NCBI GenBank assembly: GCA_902806595.1
Contig: CADCXC010000012.1
Coordinates: 620,001 to 684,000, forward strand
Origin: Pyrenopolyporus hunteri
Lineage: Eukaryota; Ascomycota; Sordariomycetes; Xylariales; Hypoxylaceae
Reading direction: 5' to 3'
DNA length: 64,000 nucleotides
Under the pieces are notes generated by a model. It saw nothing but the letters and a program-made list of their open reading frames with translations. It ran no database searches and had not been told where the DNA came from. The position numbers and the translations under genes were made by a program. Shown piece after piece: positions 12,151 through 24,600 of the stretch (its first letter is position 1; the number at the start of each line of letters is the position of its first letter).

Positions 12151-13068
12151 GTGAAAAGTACTAGTTCGGATGAAAGTTGAGGATGTAAGTTGGGTGTTGA
12201 AGATTATGTCTAAGATCCATGCGAGTCAAAAGGGGTTGCATACCTAGGTAGGTAGGTAGGTACTTACCTATGCATAACTCCTAACTGTATAAGAACAAGA
12301 GCTCGAAAAGATATATAAATAAATACAAAATGAAACATTCGTCCGATAGCCCTGACGGCTAGCAAAGTCAATTGCGACATAGATAAAGGATGATGATTCG
12401 GAGACTTTCTTTAGAAGCGGCATGTCTCTTTGTGTAGTTTAAGTGATTGAATCTAGAATAATTCATGGTCTCACTTATGGTCTCTGGCGTTGAGTTGGCC
12501 CGTTGGCCGAGCTGTACGTACCTTACATTTGAAGGATGTCCACCTGGATTAGGTATGTCTACTTGTACCAGGTACATGCACACGAATAAGAAAATGCTAG
12601 GTGGTAGGCGGGACTGGTACAATTAAGAATATCAATGTAATAACGTACCTGCGTAGCAAGGTCGGTCGCCAGATAATCCGCAGCCAATCAAAAGCGGAAA
12701 AGTGACCCCAGTCGCGTCATTCTCTAGGGCTACCAGGTACCCACTTAGCTTTAAGTTCTAGGTACTTCCACTACGTACGAGGTAGGTAAGGCGTAGGTAG
12801 GTACAGCTTAATCCGCGAGGAACTCTAATAGGTGGCATCAACGATCTACTGCAGAGTTACAAACCTTCCCCGTCCTCCATTCCGCTGCAATATTCTTGCT
12901 GGCTGCATTCACCTACAAAGAAAACCAAACGAGAACTCGAAACTCCTCCTTTGAATTTTATCTCTCCCACGCCGGGACCATGGGCACCTAAACCCAATCT
13001 CCGAATCATTTTCATCATTCTCTTAACTTTTTGTCCCTAGGTAGTCATCCTTCCTAATAATCGTCATC
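12151..13068. other. HRD1 upstream region
   Basis: No gene is visible. Two TAGGTA-type clusters (near 12240-12270 and 12770-12805) lie here. The last 200 bp before the HRD1 start are rich in C/T, with TTTT and CTCC tracts typical of fungal core promoters and 5' UTRs. A CCAATC element is present near 12990. Transcription start and UTR limits cannot be read from sequence. Confidence 0.5.
12241..12272. repeat. CCTAGGTAGGTAGGTAGG cluster
   Basis: A run of four TAGG units followed by ACTTACCTA on the other side forms an imperfect inverted repeat able to fold back. It has the same motif family as the other intergenic clusters in the window, and sits just past the capsid-like relic. Confidence 0.75.
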
Positions 13069-15691
13069 ATGCGACTTCTTTGGTACGCAGGGGTAAGCTT
13101 TATCTACCATATCTTCCCCCATTACGCCCGTCCCTCAATGCTAACACGACTCGCCCTGCAGACTTCAACCGCCCTGGCGGCTGGCGTCGTCGCCTATGCC
13201 TTTAATCAGCGAGCCAACTTCTACTCGGCCATGGTCTACCTATCGCAAAATAACCTCAGTCTCATGGTAGCGTTCCCGCCCCTCCTTCGACCTAGGTAGT
13301 CAACTTTCGCCACCCGGCCGGTTTACTGACTTTTGGCCGTCTCGTCGCAGATACTCATAAACCTCGTCCTGTTACTCTATGGTTCCTTCGTCTGGGGCCT
13401 CCAGCGACTATGCTACGGTCCTCTCCGACCCGTCGAGATAGAACAGCTCTACGAGAAAGCCTGGTTCGCCGTAACCGAAACATGCCTCGCCATGACCATC
13501 TTCCGCGAGGAAGTTGGAGCTTGGTTCCTTGTCATGTTTACCGCCTTGGTCACCGGAAAGGTTTGGGAATGGATAGGCGAAGGTCGTGTTGAGGTCTTGG
13601 AACAGCAACCTCCGGTCAATCCGCGGCTCTTCCACACGAGACTCAGCATATCCCTCCTACTCAGCGTCGTCTACGATACTTGGCTATTCATCTACACGGT
13701 AAACGCCGTCATCCAGCAAGCCCGACCTAATATGATGGTTATGTTCCTGTTCGAATTCGCCATATTAACCGCTTGCTCCTTCCGTACCGGTTTCCGATAC
13801 GTCTTGTCGCTCGTTGAAGCCGATATAGTGAGAAAACAGACCCGACAGAGGCTGGAGGAGCGACGCCGACAAATCCGTGAGCAACGCGCCGACATCATGA
13901 GGCGCCGTGAATCCGGCGACGCCGCGGAGGCGGAAGCTGCCGATGGGGAAGAGTTGCCGAACGAGGACGATGTCGACGAGACAGATATCGATGTGCCAGG
14001 GTGGGAGTCCAAGGGGCAGTGGGTTCTAACCCTTGATCTATTGACGGGTAAGCGTCCGTTTTCTAGCCGTGTGCGTGTGGCTACGCAATCGTTTATCTAA
14101 CGTGCGTCTAGACTTCGTCAAACTCGGCATCTACTCCGCATTCTTCGCCATCCTGATGATGTTTTACGGTCTCCCTATTCACATAATGCGTGACCTTTTC
14201 ATGACGGCCAAGTCTTTTATAAAGCGACTGAGGGCTCTCATGCAATACCGTAAAGCTCTGCAGTACATGAGCAAGTATCCCGATGCTACCGAGGAGGAGT
14301 TGTCGCGCGAGGATACGTGCATCATCTGCAGAGAAGATATGAGGCCCTGGGATCCGTCCGCCGTGGGCGCGGTAGAGCGATTTCGCCCCAAAAGGCTTCC
14401 TTGCGGTCACATCCTACACTTTGGATGCCTCAAGAGCTGGCTGGAGAGACAGCAAGTGTGCCCGACCTGCCGACGTTCGGTTACCAGCGAGGGTCCTGTG
14501 CCTAACGGCGCCGGTGCTGCTCCGGGGGTGAACTTTGGCGGTCAGCCTAACGTACCCGGTCAACAGGCGCCGGTCAATAGAGCTGCGAATGCCGGCCAAC
14601 CGGCGCAGCCGCGTGGGGCCGGCAATATGAGAGTGTTCCAATTAGGACCTATCCGTCTGGGGTTTGCTCAGGGCAACGCCCAGAATATCCACGAGATGGC
14701 CCAACGTCTCCGTCTCCCCCTCGATGTACCTGCAGCACCAAACCCAGCTCCTCAAGCTCGCCCCGGAGGTGGCTATCTTAGTGAATTTCCCACGGTCGCA
14801 GAGATGCAGGCACAGCTCTTAGAAATCTCGCACCGAATCGAACTGGAGCTTTTCGCTCTGCAGGCCACCCAACAGGAGTCGCAGACTATCCATGCTTTGA
14901 TCGCGGAACTCAACCGCATTCGTCTGGCGCGGCAGAATCCTCAAGCCATGCCAGCGGCCCAACCTGGACATAACGGAATTAACGTGCAGTTTTCGTCCTA
15001 CCATCCCGTTGCACCACCGCCACACCATCTTCCACCGTTTCAACACATGACACAATTACCGTTACCAAACTTCCCTCGTTCGTCCACACCAACCATCACT
15101 AGACATGGGGGAACGTCTTATTCGGCCGCCATCCCTGCAGGAAGTCCAGAGTTACCAGAAGGTGTTACCATTCCTCCGGGTTGGTCATTATTGCCTCTGC
15201 AGCGTCTCGACGGCCAACAATTCCAAGCGCCACCGGGCACAACACAACAGCCCGTTCAACAAGCTGATAGTACTAGTCAACAGGCACAAACGTCTGATAC
15301 AGTGAGAGGGCCTACGGTTATAAGCTCCGCTGGGGTTTTTCAGCCGGCAAGCTCTAGGCCTGGCGACTCTTTCCCCCGAACTTTCGCTATGCCTAGTAGA
15401 GATTCGGAAGAGACACATCCCGAGACTTCTTCGCAAGAGCAGAGAGAAAACCCCGACGTAGCTGCGCCTACTCCTGTAATGCCGAACTGGGGCGGCGCTG
15501 CACAACTCTTCGCTGACGGGGGAGCTGGCGGTTCAGCCGCCGAGAATGAACCCGAGACAACGACTGAGGAGGCGTCCACTTCCGAGGCTGCCCGACGCCA
15601 GACCTCGAATGACGAGCAAGAAACGTCAACGAACAGTGACCCCAAAGGAAAAGCAAAGGTCGTGACGGTAGAGGACGCGGAGGATGAATAA
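13069..15691 (+). CDS. HRD1: ERAD E3 ubiquitin ligase Hrd1 (RING-H2)
   Basis: Hrd1 is the ER-membrane ubiquitin ligase that retrotranslocates and ubiquitinates misfolded proteins in ER-associated degradation. Three exons: 13069-13266, 13351-14047 and 14112-15691. Introns are 84 and 64 nt, and both joins keep frame (the second completes an Asp codon). The product is about 824 residues. Residues 1 to about 340 are hydrophobic multi-pass membrane segments, interrupted by an Arg/Glu-rich cytosolic loop (QTRQRLEERRRQIREQ) and an acidic stretch. A RING-H2 finger spans residues 368-418 (CIICRED, then LPCGHILHFGC, ending CPTCRR). The long C-terminal tail is rich in Pro, Gln, Ser and Thr, as in filamentous fungi. 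The ATG at 13069 gives the typical Hrd1 N-terminus with a transmembrane segment. It is convergent with POL4. Confidence 0.95.
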
Positions 15692-16463
15692 ATCAAAGGA
15701 GGCCTGTTCCTCGAGCCGTATTTGCCGGCTCTGTATTCACACGAGAAAAATTGCATCGGGGTAAGGCGTTGGTGGCGTTGGGGAGGGGTGTATCGTGTCC
15801 CTGCCAAAACACCGGACTGGATGTGGATCCGGCATGATAGGGGGGGATTTATAGGTACCATGAGTTTATCGGCGACTATTCCGCCGCGCCGGAGTATTTT
15901 TAGTTTGAAGTAACTAACTACGTCCAGCGGAGGCGAGGCGAAACGAAACGTAAATAGGACCCTGGTGTACCTAGGACGATAGGGAATATGATATGGACGT
16001 CTCGCCTCAAAAAGGAAAAAAGAAATAGACATACTTCAGCGGAACTGACGAATAATGAAGAATCCAATAATATGTACTGTTAGGCTAAGGTGTTCTTCAA
16101 GCTCGGTCTCTTGTGCCGACCGGATAATTTAACTTGTGGGATGATGGCAGGACCGTCTAGTAGTGTTTTTGCCTCCGTCGCGTATTCCGTATTTTGTCTT
16201 ATTTTGTCTGACAGCTTAATAGGAGAATTAATATCGCTTGGTGCTCTCCTATGAATTAAGTTAGTATCCCTACAGAAACAGCCACCTATATACATTTTTA
16301 AAGGCTATATTCCACACCTAATCCATCTAGTAGAAACAAACCAGGTTGGCTTTCTTATAGCGAAAATATGGTAAACCCCCGAACTGAAAGCAACATGTTC
16401 CTCGTGGTCTCATATCTCCTGTACATGGTATAGAATGAAAGCGAGCCTCCTCCGCCTGTATAA
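15692..16463. other. Convergent 3' intergenic region (HRD1/POL4)
   Basis: About 770 bp between two convergent genes. No coding sequence or RNA gene is visible. An AATAAA-like motif overlaps the end of HRD1 (GATGAATAAATC). The 230-codon minus frame covering part of this region is mostly the shadow of the HRD1 tail. Confidence 0.5.
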
Positions 16464-18398
16464 TCACCGTGTACACCTCTCTTCCGGTGGACGCCATTCT
16501 AGCCCCAGCCGCTCGAAGATTCTTTTCTCAGCCGTGAGCATATCCGGAGCTGGGCCATTAGCATCGCTCTCGAGGTCCACCCAACTACCGTCCTTCCGAC
16601 TTCGGACGCCGCTACTATCGAACTTGAGGGCTTTTTCGCGTTTGCAATACCTCCGCAAGTCTCGCTGAAAAGTAGTACCCCCGGTCCAGCCAATAACGGC
16701 ACAGCCGGCCGTCTTCCACGGGCTGATGATGATGTCCACTCTACGATGCGGGTTAGGGTTCTTGGATGACGCCGTTTTATCCCAGCGTGGATTCTGCCAC
16801 ACCACTAGGGCCTTATCCAGGGTGTCGAAACCGGCGCCCGCTTTACGATCCTGTCCCTTCCATGCCACTGGGGTCTGTCCACGCTCGCTATTCTTGGTAC
16901 TCATGATAAGAGTATGAGTAATGTACTTGTCCTTCTCGAGACTATGAACGATATCGACGACGAATTCGTACGTAGCAGCCGGGTCTGGGTGGCTGAGAAC
17001 GACGTCGACATCGCCGCTTTCCATCTTACCCCTCCTATAGCCCCCGACAATGACCATCTCGAAGCCCTTACGAATTCTATTGGCATGTCGCAAGATGGTC
17101 TGTCCGATTTCTTCAACCTCGCTACGAGGTAGTTTCTCTTGTAACTCGTCGTAGTACTTCACACCAATCTGTTGGACTCGATTTAGGCTATCCCATCCGT
17201 ATTCGACGATATCATCGAGGTCCCGCCATCCTTTTCTGTAGAACTCACGAGCGGTCGTGTCTGCCACTCCCCAAATGTTATAGAAGAGCTGTAAAACGGA
17301 CATCCTTGGGTCTTTCTTGGCATCTTCGACCTCATCTAGGTAACCGTTCTCTTCCCACTGCTGGTAGAGCATCGCGATCTTTTCGCCGCAGCCAGGCAAC
17401 CTGGCAACTTCTGGGTATCAAGTCAGATACGGATGCTCCTGGGTATAAGTATCCCTCGAAAACTTACCGGCTGGTTGAGAAATGGGATAGGGGTAAGCTG
17501 ACAGAGAGGCGATGCTCGTGGAATATGCCCTGACGCCTATCTTGTCGCCTTCGAGAGTTCTAAGTGTTCGAACCTTCTCCAACTCGTCGATGAAACGACT
17601 ATTGGGCGGGTTGAAAGGGGTTGGGCGCTGACAGGAATAGGTCGTGTGTAGATAGTCCGGAATCGGCGGCATGTGCGAGCGACGTTCGTGCTCTGAGGTT
17701 GATTCGTGAACCAACACAGGACGCTTCGCATGAGTCTGGGTCCTGTGGTGCTGAGAATCAGACGTATGTGCGTAGAAACGACCGCTTTTAGCCGTGGAGC
17801 TGTCATCTCCGCCTTCCTGTCGGGCGCGCCTGAGAATATCTTCGGGATCTGGCGGGGGCTTGTTGGTAGGTTTTTGTATTCTACGACCTTGATACACCAA
17901 GTAATTCTTTATCGGCAGGATACTTCCCTGAGCTAAGCAGTCGAGAAACCAAGCCAACTTGACGACTTTGACAATCGAGTTATCGTCTTCGTTAATAGAG
18001 CTCTCCAATTTTCCATCCTCCCAATCGGTCTCGCTCGGAGAATCCGCACCACCATGAGTCTCCGGAGCTCGACTAGGCAAAGCCGAATGACTAGAATCAT
18101 ATATATGTCTAGGAGAAGCAGGACTGCCAAGCTTCCTACGCTTTGGTATAGGGGACGAATCGTCTGTCTGGGGTTCCGGACTTGGAAGAGAAACAGAAGG
18201 CGGATTGATATCTTGGGTTAAAACATTCCTACGCCTTAGTTCGAATTTGGCCCTCTCTCTGTTTGCTATTTTCCCGAGGATGATACCGGCCTGATCGATA
18301 TCATGTGTTAAAGTAGGTATTTTACCTTCTAGTTCCGGGAGCTTGTCGGGCTCGATGTGAGTGGGCAATAAGTAGATAGGCGGAAATTTGAGTGACAT
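16464..18398 (-). CDS. POL4: Family X DNA polymerase (Pol4, mu/lambda type)
   Basis: This enzyme fills gaps in non-homologous end joining and base excision repair. Two exons on the minus strand: 18398-17468 and 17410-16464, with a 57-nt intron. The acceptor at ACCCAG restores frame, giving the family-typical join into LPGCGEKIA. The product is about 625 residues. An N-terminal BRCT-like region (about residues 1-160, with VVKLAWFLDCL) is followed by a Ser/Pro-rich linker. The Pol X core then has a helix-hairpin-helix (LPGCGEKIA; FYNIWGVADTTAREFY), the nucleotide motif GGYRRGK at 433-439, catalytic Asp444 and Asp446 in SGDVDVV, and the third Asp at about 536 in RRVDIII. GWTGG lies near 553. All three metal-binding aspartates are present, so it should be active. 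It shares a divergent promoter with TFA1. Confidence 0.93.
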
Positions 18399-19658
18399 CT
18401 CTAGTTACGTCTTGCCGTCGATGCGCCTAGGCGTAGATTTTCGACGACCCGAAGATTGTTCATACATGTCTTGCGAACATAAGTACCTTGGTAGGTATAT
18501 ATTCGATGTTGTCCCTGGGGCGATCTTGGTAGTATGACCGGGAGTTGTGGTAGAATTCGTTCTCTCGCGTATCTCGTTAACAAATAATTATTTTCTCAGG
18601 TTATTCATTCGTAACAATGGCGAGATAGCTCATAGAAAGGAAAATATAATCAATTTTGGAGTAACAACCCGCGTTGAGTAGCGCTCGAGGAGACGTCATC
18701 ATGAGCTATTTAGTGTGCGACTTCCTTTACCTGGGTTACGCGACCTATATAAACTACACCCAGATGAGGTAGTTACTTACCCCATACTCCTAGGAGCCCT
18801 TACGTATAAGGTAGCAGCTATCCGTACTATCTTGTCTTTTAAGTTTTGTTAGTTGCCTTCGTTAGGGTAAGAACCGAATGTGAGGGGTTGCTGCCCGTAC
18901 CTGCATCCAAGTATCGGAGTAGTAGAGAAGAGTACTTGGGTACATGCAGTGTAGCCGGGTCGATCGACATATCGATATGTGACGTCAGCTAAAGCTTAAC
19001 GGGAGGTTACCTCCTCTAGGCTAGGTACCTACCTAAAGGTTGGGATAAAAAAAGGAATCGGAATCGGAGAAAGAGATTTCCCGAACAAGTTTTGACCAAC
19101 GACGGCGCCCGGGAATAGATGAGATTACATACCATGCACGAGGTTATGCATCAGCATCTACCAAACCAAAAACAAAAAAAAAATAACATTTGATCTTCCT
19201 CGAACTTCACCAATCGCTCAAGGCCATTTCGGACGCCCTGCCCTGACACTACAAAACAACCATTAGAACCTTACAATTCAAAATCTACTAGGTAGGCTGG
19301 TTGGCCGATCGGTCAGAGTTCGATTCTAATCCAGCATGCCGATTTGTAGTCGTCCTCTTCCTTGACGGAACGTCGCATGTGCTTCTTTCTGCCTTTCGCT
19401 TTTTTTTAAACCTTTCGCCTTTGTCAACCCGGAATCCGTAGCAGTGTCGACCTTGCGCAAGTCAGCAAACAGGTAGCAAACGATGGAAGCACCGCCCAAT
19501 AACTTCTTCTAGGTAGCTTTGTCTGCTACTAACCCGCTTTACCGTCGATTCTCATCTTCCTCCTACTTTCAACTCAGCTTCTCGACAACCCTCCTAGTCT
19601 TCAACCGGCATTTTCTATCTACCGGTCGCGCGCTTTGTTTTACACGTCTTCATTCATC
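18399..19658. other. Divergent promoter region (POL4/TFA1)
   Basis: About 1.26 kb between start codons of two divergent genes. No gene is seen. It holds a TAGGTACCTACC cluster near 19021-19035, poly-A and poly-T tracts near 19160-19180 and 19400, and C/T-rich sequence close to the TFA1 start. A tRNA-like GTTCGATTC near 19318 lacks matching stems and was rejected. Confidence 0.5.
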
Positions 19659-20985
19659 ATGGATATGGCACAGACCCTCGTGCGCTCTGTCGCACGCGCT
19701 TTCTACACCAATCCCGAGGACAGGCGGATGATCCTCATTATTGATGCCCTCGTCCGTCATTCGACTTTGCGCGATGACGAGTTGTCTCTGTTGATGCACC
19801 TGAACACCAAAGATCTGCACAGGGTCTGCGGCAAGCTGAAAGAAGATCGTTTCTTGCAGGTGTATGGCTACCCCTGCAATTGTGCACTCGTTGATCATCT
19901 CTTACGCTAATTGCTATCTTCGTAGCCATGCGAGATCCGAGATTAGAGAGGGAAAGGAGAAGGCGTCCTCGCGCACCTACTACTACATCGATTACCGCCA
20001 GGCTATCGACGCTATCAAGTATAGAACATTCTTACTCGATAAGAAGGTCCAAGGCGAAGCCACACCCCAGCAGGAGAAAAAGGAATACTTTTGTTCTTTC
20101 TGTAAGGCCGAGTGGACTATGCTAGATGTCGTCGACAACAATGACCCTGCGCGCGGATTCCTATGCCATCGCTGCGGCACTGTCTTGACCTTTGATCCCG
20201 ATCGCGAAGCTGGCGGCCACGAGTTATCTACGCGACTAAACAGCCAGATCAAGTTCATCATCGAAGTCCTCCCGAAACTTGATACTGTCACGATTCCCGA
20301 GGTGGACTTTGAGACACTTCATGCTCAAGCTATTCCCATCGTCCGCGATGCCGCCAACCAGGTTGCTCCCTCCGTCGTGGTGGAGAGTCTTGCGAAACCT
20401 ACCGCCGTTAAGGGCATGGCCAATACCGGCCCTCAGAGCATAGCAATCAGCATTACCGATACGGATGGTCCGACCGAAGCTGAGAAGGAGGCCGAACGCG
20501 CCAGAAAGGAGGAGGTTGCTCAGATGAACGCACTGCCCGAGTGGCATACCCGCAGCACCGTCTCCGGCTTATCGTTCGGCGGAAATGCCACCTCGACTAT
20601 CGCAGCCAAGACGGACGACGACGATATTAAGAAGCCGGATGAGTTGGTGGCCGACGCTTCCCATGATAAGGCAATGGAGGAGCTATTCCGAACGCTGCAG
20701 AAGTCTCAGGATGAGGAGGCGCGGCGTAAGGCAGAGGAGGACGAAGAGGAGGATGAGGAGGATGAGGAGGGTGATGAAGATGCCGAGAGCGAGGGTGAGG
20801 AGTTTGTGGATATTTCTGCAAACGTCAGCTCCATAGGCGAGAAGCGCCTCGCCTCGAGCGGCCCCACTAGTGCTGCGGATACTCCTGCCTCCGAAGACAG
20901 ACCGTCCAAGAAAGTCAAGGTCGAGGAGCCTACCAACGTTGGCGATAGCGAAGACGACGATGATGTGCAATTCGAGGACGTCTAA
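19659..20985 (+). CDS. TFA1: TFIIE alpha subunit (general transcription factor)
   Basis: TFIIE alpha is the large subunit of TFIIE. It recruits TFIIH to the RNA polymerase II preinitiation complex and helps promoter opening. Two exons: 19659-19861 and 19926-20985, with a 64-nt intron. The donor GTATGG, two bases inside a tempting upstream GT, is needed to keep frame and joins DRFLQV to HARSEIREG. The product is about 420 residues. An N-terminal winged helix covers about residues 10-100. A zinc ribbon has Cys124, Cys127, Cys148 and Cys151 (FCSFC and LCHRC). The C-terminal third is strongly acidic with Glu/Asp runs, as in family members. The first in-frame ATG (19659) is used; the open frame upstream has only a TTG. 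It is convergent with SMC1. Confidence 0.93.
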
Positions 20986-21696
20986 GTGATGCTGGTGGTA
21001 TGGCGGTATGACATATAGATTAATGGTTACGAAGGATGGAAGTAAGGAGCTAAAGAAGTAGGGAAGAGAGACGGCGTGCGCGGCATGTGGCTCCCGCGCG
21101 GATGCGATACCCTAGATAATACACATAGGAGGCATAGCGTGGTCTTGTCTTGTTTTTCACTTTCTTCCCGTTTTCTTTCCCCCATAGTAGACATACAAGA
21201 TATGGGCGGGGCGTCCAAAAAATGGATACTATCGCAAGCAACAATTCAATTGCATTGGGACTTTACAAGACCGTAACCCTAACGGACGTGAAAACTTAAG
21301 CTCCTAAGTTCCTAAGCTCTTAAGCCAAGCAAGCTTAGGGGTTGCTCATAAAAAATGATACATACATATCTACACCGTTCCGCAGAAATATAGTACAAAA
21401 GGTGAGGTGTACCTGGGTAGATATTTCATTCCGGAGTCTCTCCAAGCGAATCAACCCGCCGAGGTATCTTTCTTCAATATAGCGGTTCTGACGGAGGCTG
21501 CTGTTCGGCTAAGGATTCACCATCCGTGTAATAGGGTAGACAGGCGGGTAGCCGGGTTAGGCGCCTCTCATCATTACCAGTTTATTCATGAAACCGTCCC
21601 TCGTGACGTCCCGCTCCCGTATAAGAAGGAAATCATTTCCCGTATAATCGACTTGTCTGGGGTATTATACGTATTTACGTAGCTGGTGATATTAAG
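20986..21696. other. Convergent 3' intergenic region (TFA1/SMC1)
   Basis: About 700 bp without a gene. It contains a short CTAAG-type repeat near 21295-21340 (AAGCTCCTAAGTTCCTAAGCTC) and otherwise unremarkable sequence. The 91-codon plus frame at 21407-21682 has no recognisable features. Confidence 0.5.
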
Positions 21697-24600
21697 TTAG
21701 TACGTATGATCTAACTATAAACTACAAAAAAAGAAAAGATAGAAGAGAAAAAAAATGAAAGGGCCAAAGGGGATGGGAAGTACTTACGTCGAGGGTTAGT
21801 GTTCGCGAGCTATTCACTTCCTGATCACGGTAGACACCAACGAGACTTTCGCTATCTTGGAATAGGCCCGTCTTGAGACTAATGACGATGAACTGCATGC
21901 CGGGGCCGGCATGCTCGCGGATGTAGTTCTTTATCTTGTCGACGTTCGCGTTGTCGAGGGCGGCGTCAACCTCGTCGAGGACGAAGAAGGGACTGGGCTG
22001 GTAGCTGTGGATGGCGAAGAGCAGGGCCAGCGCTGCCATCGTCTTCTCGCCACCCGACAGGTGCTCCATGTCTCGGAACCGCTTGAGCGGCGGCATCGCG
22101 TGGTATTTGATACCCGACAGGTACGGCTTATCCGTGTCCTCCTCGATATCTAGGTAAGCTTGTCCGCCGAGGGGGTATTGCTCTGACCGCGTCAGATCCT
22201 TATAGACGTGCTCAATCTGCTCTCGTATGTGCACAAACGCCTTATTAAAGAGTTCAAAGCGCTTAGCCTTAACATCGTCAAACGCGTCCTTCGCAGCGTC
22301 GTGGGCTGCCTTTGAGTCGTTGTAGTCCTTCTCGGTGGCCTTGAGTCGCGCTTCGACCACCTCCAGGCGTTCCATCGCTCGCATGTTAGGATTGAGCTTC
22401 TCCAGCTCGGCGGTAAGCGACGAGATCTTATCTTGAAGCTTTTCCTCTATGCTCTCATCATCAGGCTGCTTTACGTTAGCGACTACATTCGTCAAAAATT
22501 TTGGCCAGTAAACTCACATTCTTGAGATCATCATCTAGTTGGTCGAAATCGATCTCAATGCCGTAGTCATCCATGGCATTACCCACGGCATCAACATCGT
22601 CACCATCGTCTACATCCATAGCGTCTGGGTCTTGGTGTAGGAGGTTATCTTCGTTTGGAAGATTGTCGAGCGACCCCGAAGCAAGCGGAATATTGATCTG
22701 TTCCAACCGGCATCGTCTTAACAGAGCAAATTTAGCAGCGCTATTCTTCTGAACCTCCGTCTCTAAAGCGCTGATTGCTTTTTGCCTACTTTCAATTTCC
22801 TTGCTTCTCTTTTGCACTTCCGTCTTGGCCGCGTTGACCTTCTCTGTGAGTTTGGCAAGTTCGGCTTTATACTCGTCTAGCTGCTCTTGTAAAGCTCCTA
22901 GTTTATCCTGGTCGTTGGCCATCGCCTCTTCGATCTCCTCTTTCTCGGCCTGGTAGGATTTGATATCCTCGGATAATCGCTTAAGGCGGTCTTCGAGGTT
23001 GCGAAGCCTGCTCTCCGTCTCGTTATGTCTTGACGTTTCCCAGCTCTTATTGCTCTCCAGCCTCGACCTCTGAAGGTCGAACTGCGTGCGCTTCTCGTGG
23101 GCCTCTTGCTCTAGACTACCTTGCTGCGCTTCGTAGGCTCGGATATCGGAATATCCGAGTCGTTTGCAGAAGTCGGCGAAGATCTTATCTTCCACCTCCG
23201 CGATTGCTGCTTTAAACTTCTCGACCGCCGCCCGGGTTTTTTGCAACTTAATATCTTCCTCCTTGAATTTGGGCTGCCACTCCTTAAGCTGGCGCCTGAC
23301 ATGCTCCAACTCCTTTTTCTTGCTAGCAAGGTTCTGGTTGAAGGCGGCTAGTTCGCCGTTGGCGAACGCTAGGCGTTGATCAAGACCGGCGAGTTCGTTT
23401 TGCAACAATTCCTCCGCCGCGCCGCGTCGGTCGGCCCTCGGTAGTTTTTCGATCTCGTCGCGGAGCTTGTCTGCCATCTTCTGCAGATTCTGAACATCGT
23501 GTTCCTCGAACCGGCGCTTACCCTTGTTTTCTTGGCTTCGTCCACCTGTCATTAGACCCGCCTTGTGGATGACAAAGCCTTCCAAGGTCACTGCCTTGAC
23601 CTGTATTCTTCGTTCGTAGCAGATATGCTTCGCGATGTCTAGGGTATCGCATACGATCGAACCACCGCAAGCGTAAGACATGGCTCGCTCAATAGACGAG
23701 TCGAAATCAATCGCATCAATCGTCAACCGCGCGCCGGAAATGCCCTTAACAGCCGTGTTCACCGCGTTGACCTTGATATTGTCCAGTGGAATAAAGGTCA
23801 ATGGTGGAAACCGTTGGTCTTTTAGGTACTGCACGCACTCGACTCCGGTCTTCTCGCTGTCGACGATGACGGAATCGAAATCGCGGCCAAGAGCTGTAAT
23901 AACTGCTTCGTCGAACTTCTTTTGCTTTGGCTTACATAGTTCGCCTACTCTTCCCTTGACACCCGGATATATGCGCTTCAGGGATGTGACCATCTCCTTC
24001 ATTCGCGCCTCCTTGTCGTTCTGGCGTCTTCCATCGTCCGCCTCTAACAACTTTCTTAGGACTTCTTGAAGCTTTTCGTCAAGTTCTGTCCGTCTTTGGT
24101 TCGTTCTAACTCTCTCGGACTGAACTTGGTTAAATTCCTTCTTCTTGGCGTCCATCTCTTTTGAGAGCTGCTTAACTGTGGCTTCGGTAGTTTGTTTTCG
24201 CTCTTGGATAGCTGCTAGCTCGGTCTCCAGTTTTTCTACGGCAGCTTGGTAGCCGTCGACCTTGCCCTTCAAGCTATTTACGGTGACTTCGTCGGTCTTT
24301 AGCTGGCGATTGAGGTTCTCTAACTTGGCTTGATTCTCCGAAGACTTGTTTAAAGCTTGCGCTCGGAGCGAGTTGTACTCCTTCCGATCGGCGTCGCTTA
24401 ATTCTTTGCCCTGCTTCTTCATCGTCTCTTTCCATTGGTCCTCGAACTGCTTTTGGGCTTTTTGAACGGTGGCTAGGTCTTTTTCGATCTTCGCGATTAA
24501 TTTGCGCTGCTCGTCGCGCTCCTTCCTGACGCCCTCGATCCTCTTTCGAATTACCTCGGCCTGGCTACTTGTTTGCTGCACCTTTTCTTCGATAGGAATG

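Noticed and set aside
15340..16032. 230-codon minus-strand open frame over the HRD1 3' end
   Set aside because: It lies opposite the low-complexity HRD1 C-terminal tail, which is a shadow effect. The part beyond HRD1 has no motif or family resemblance.
19290..19335. tRNA-like B-box (GTTCGATTC) upstream of TFA1
   Set aside because: The flanking bases do not form a T-arm or acceptor stem, and no proper A-box lies at the right distance.
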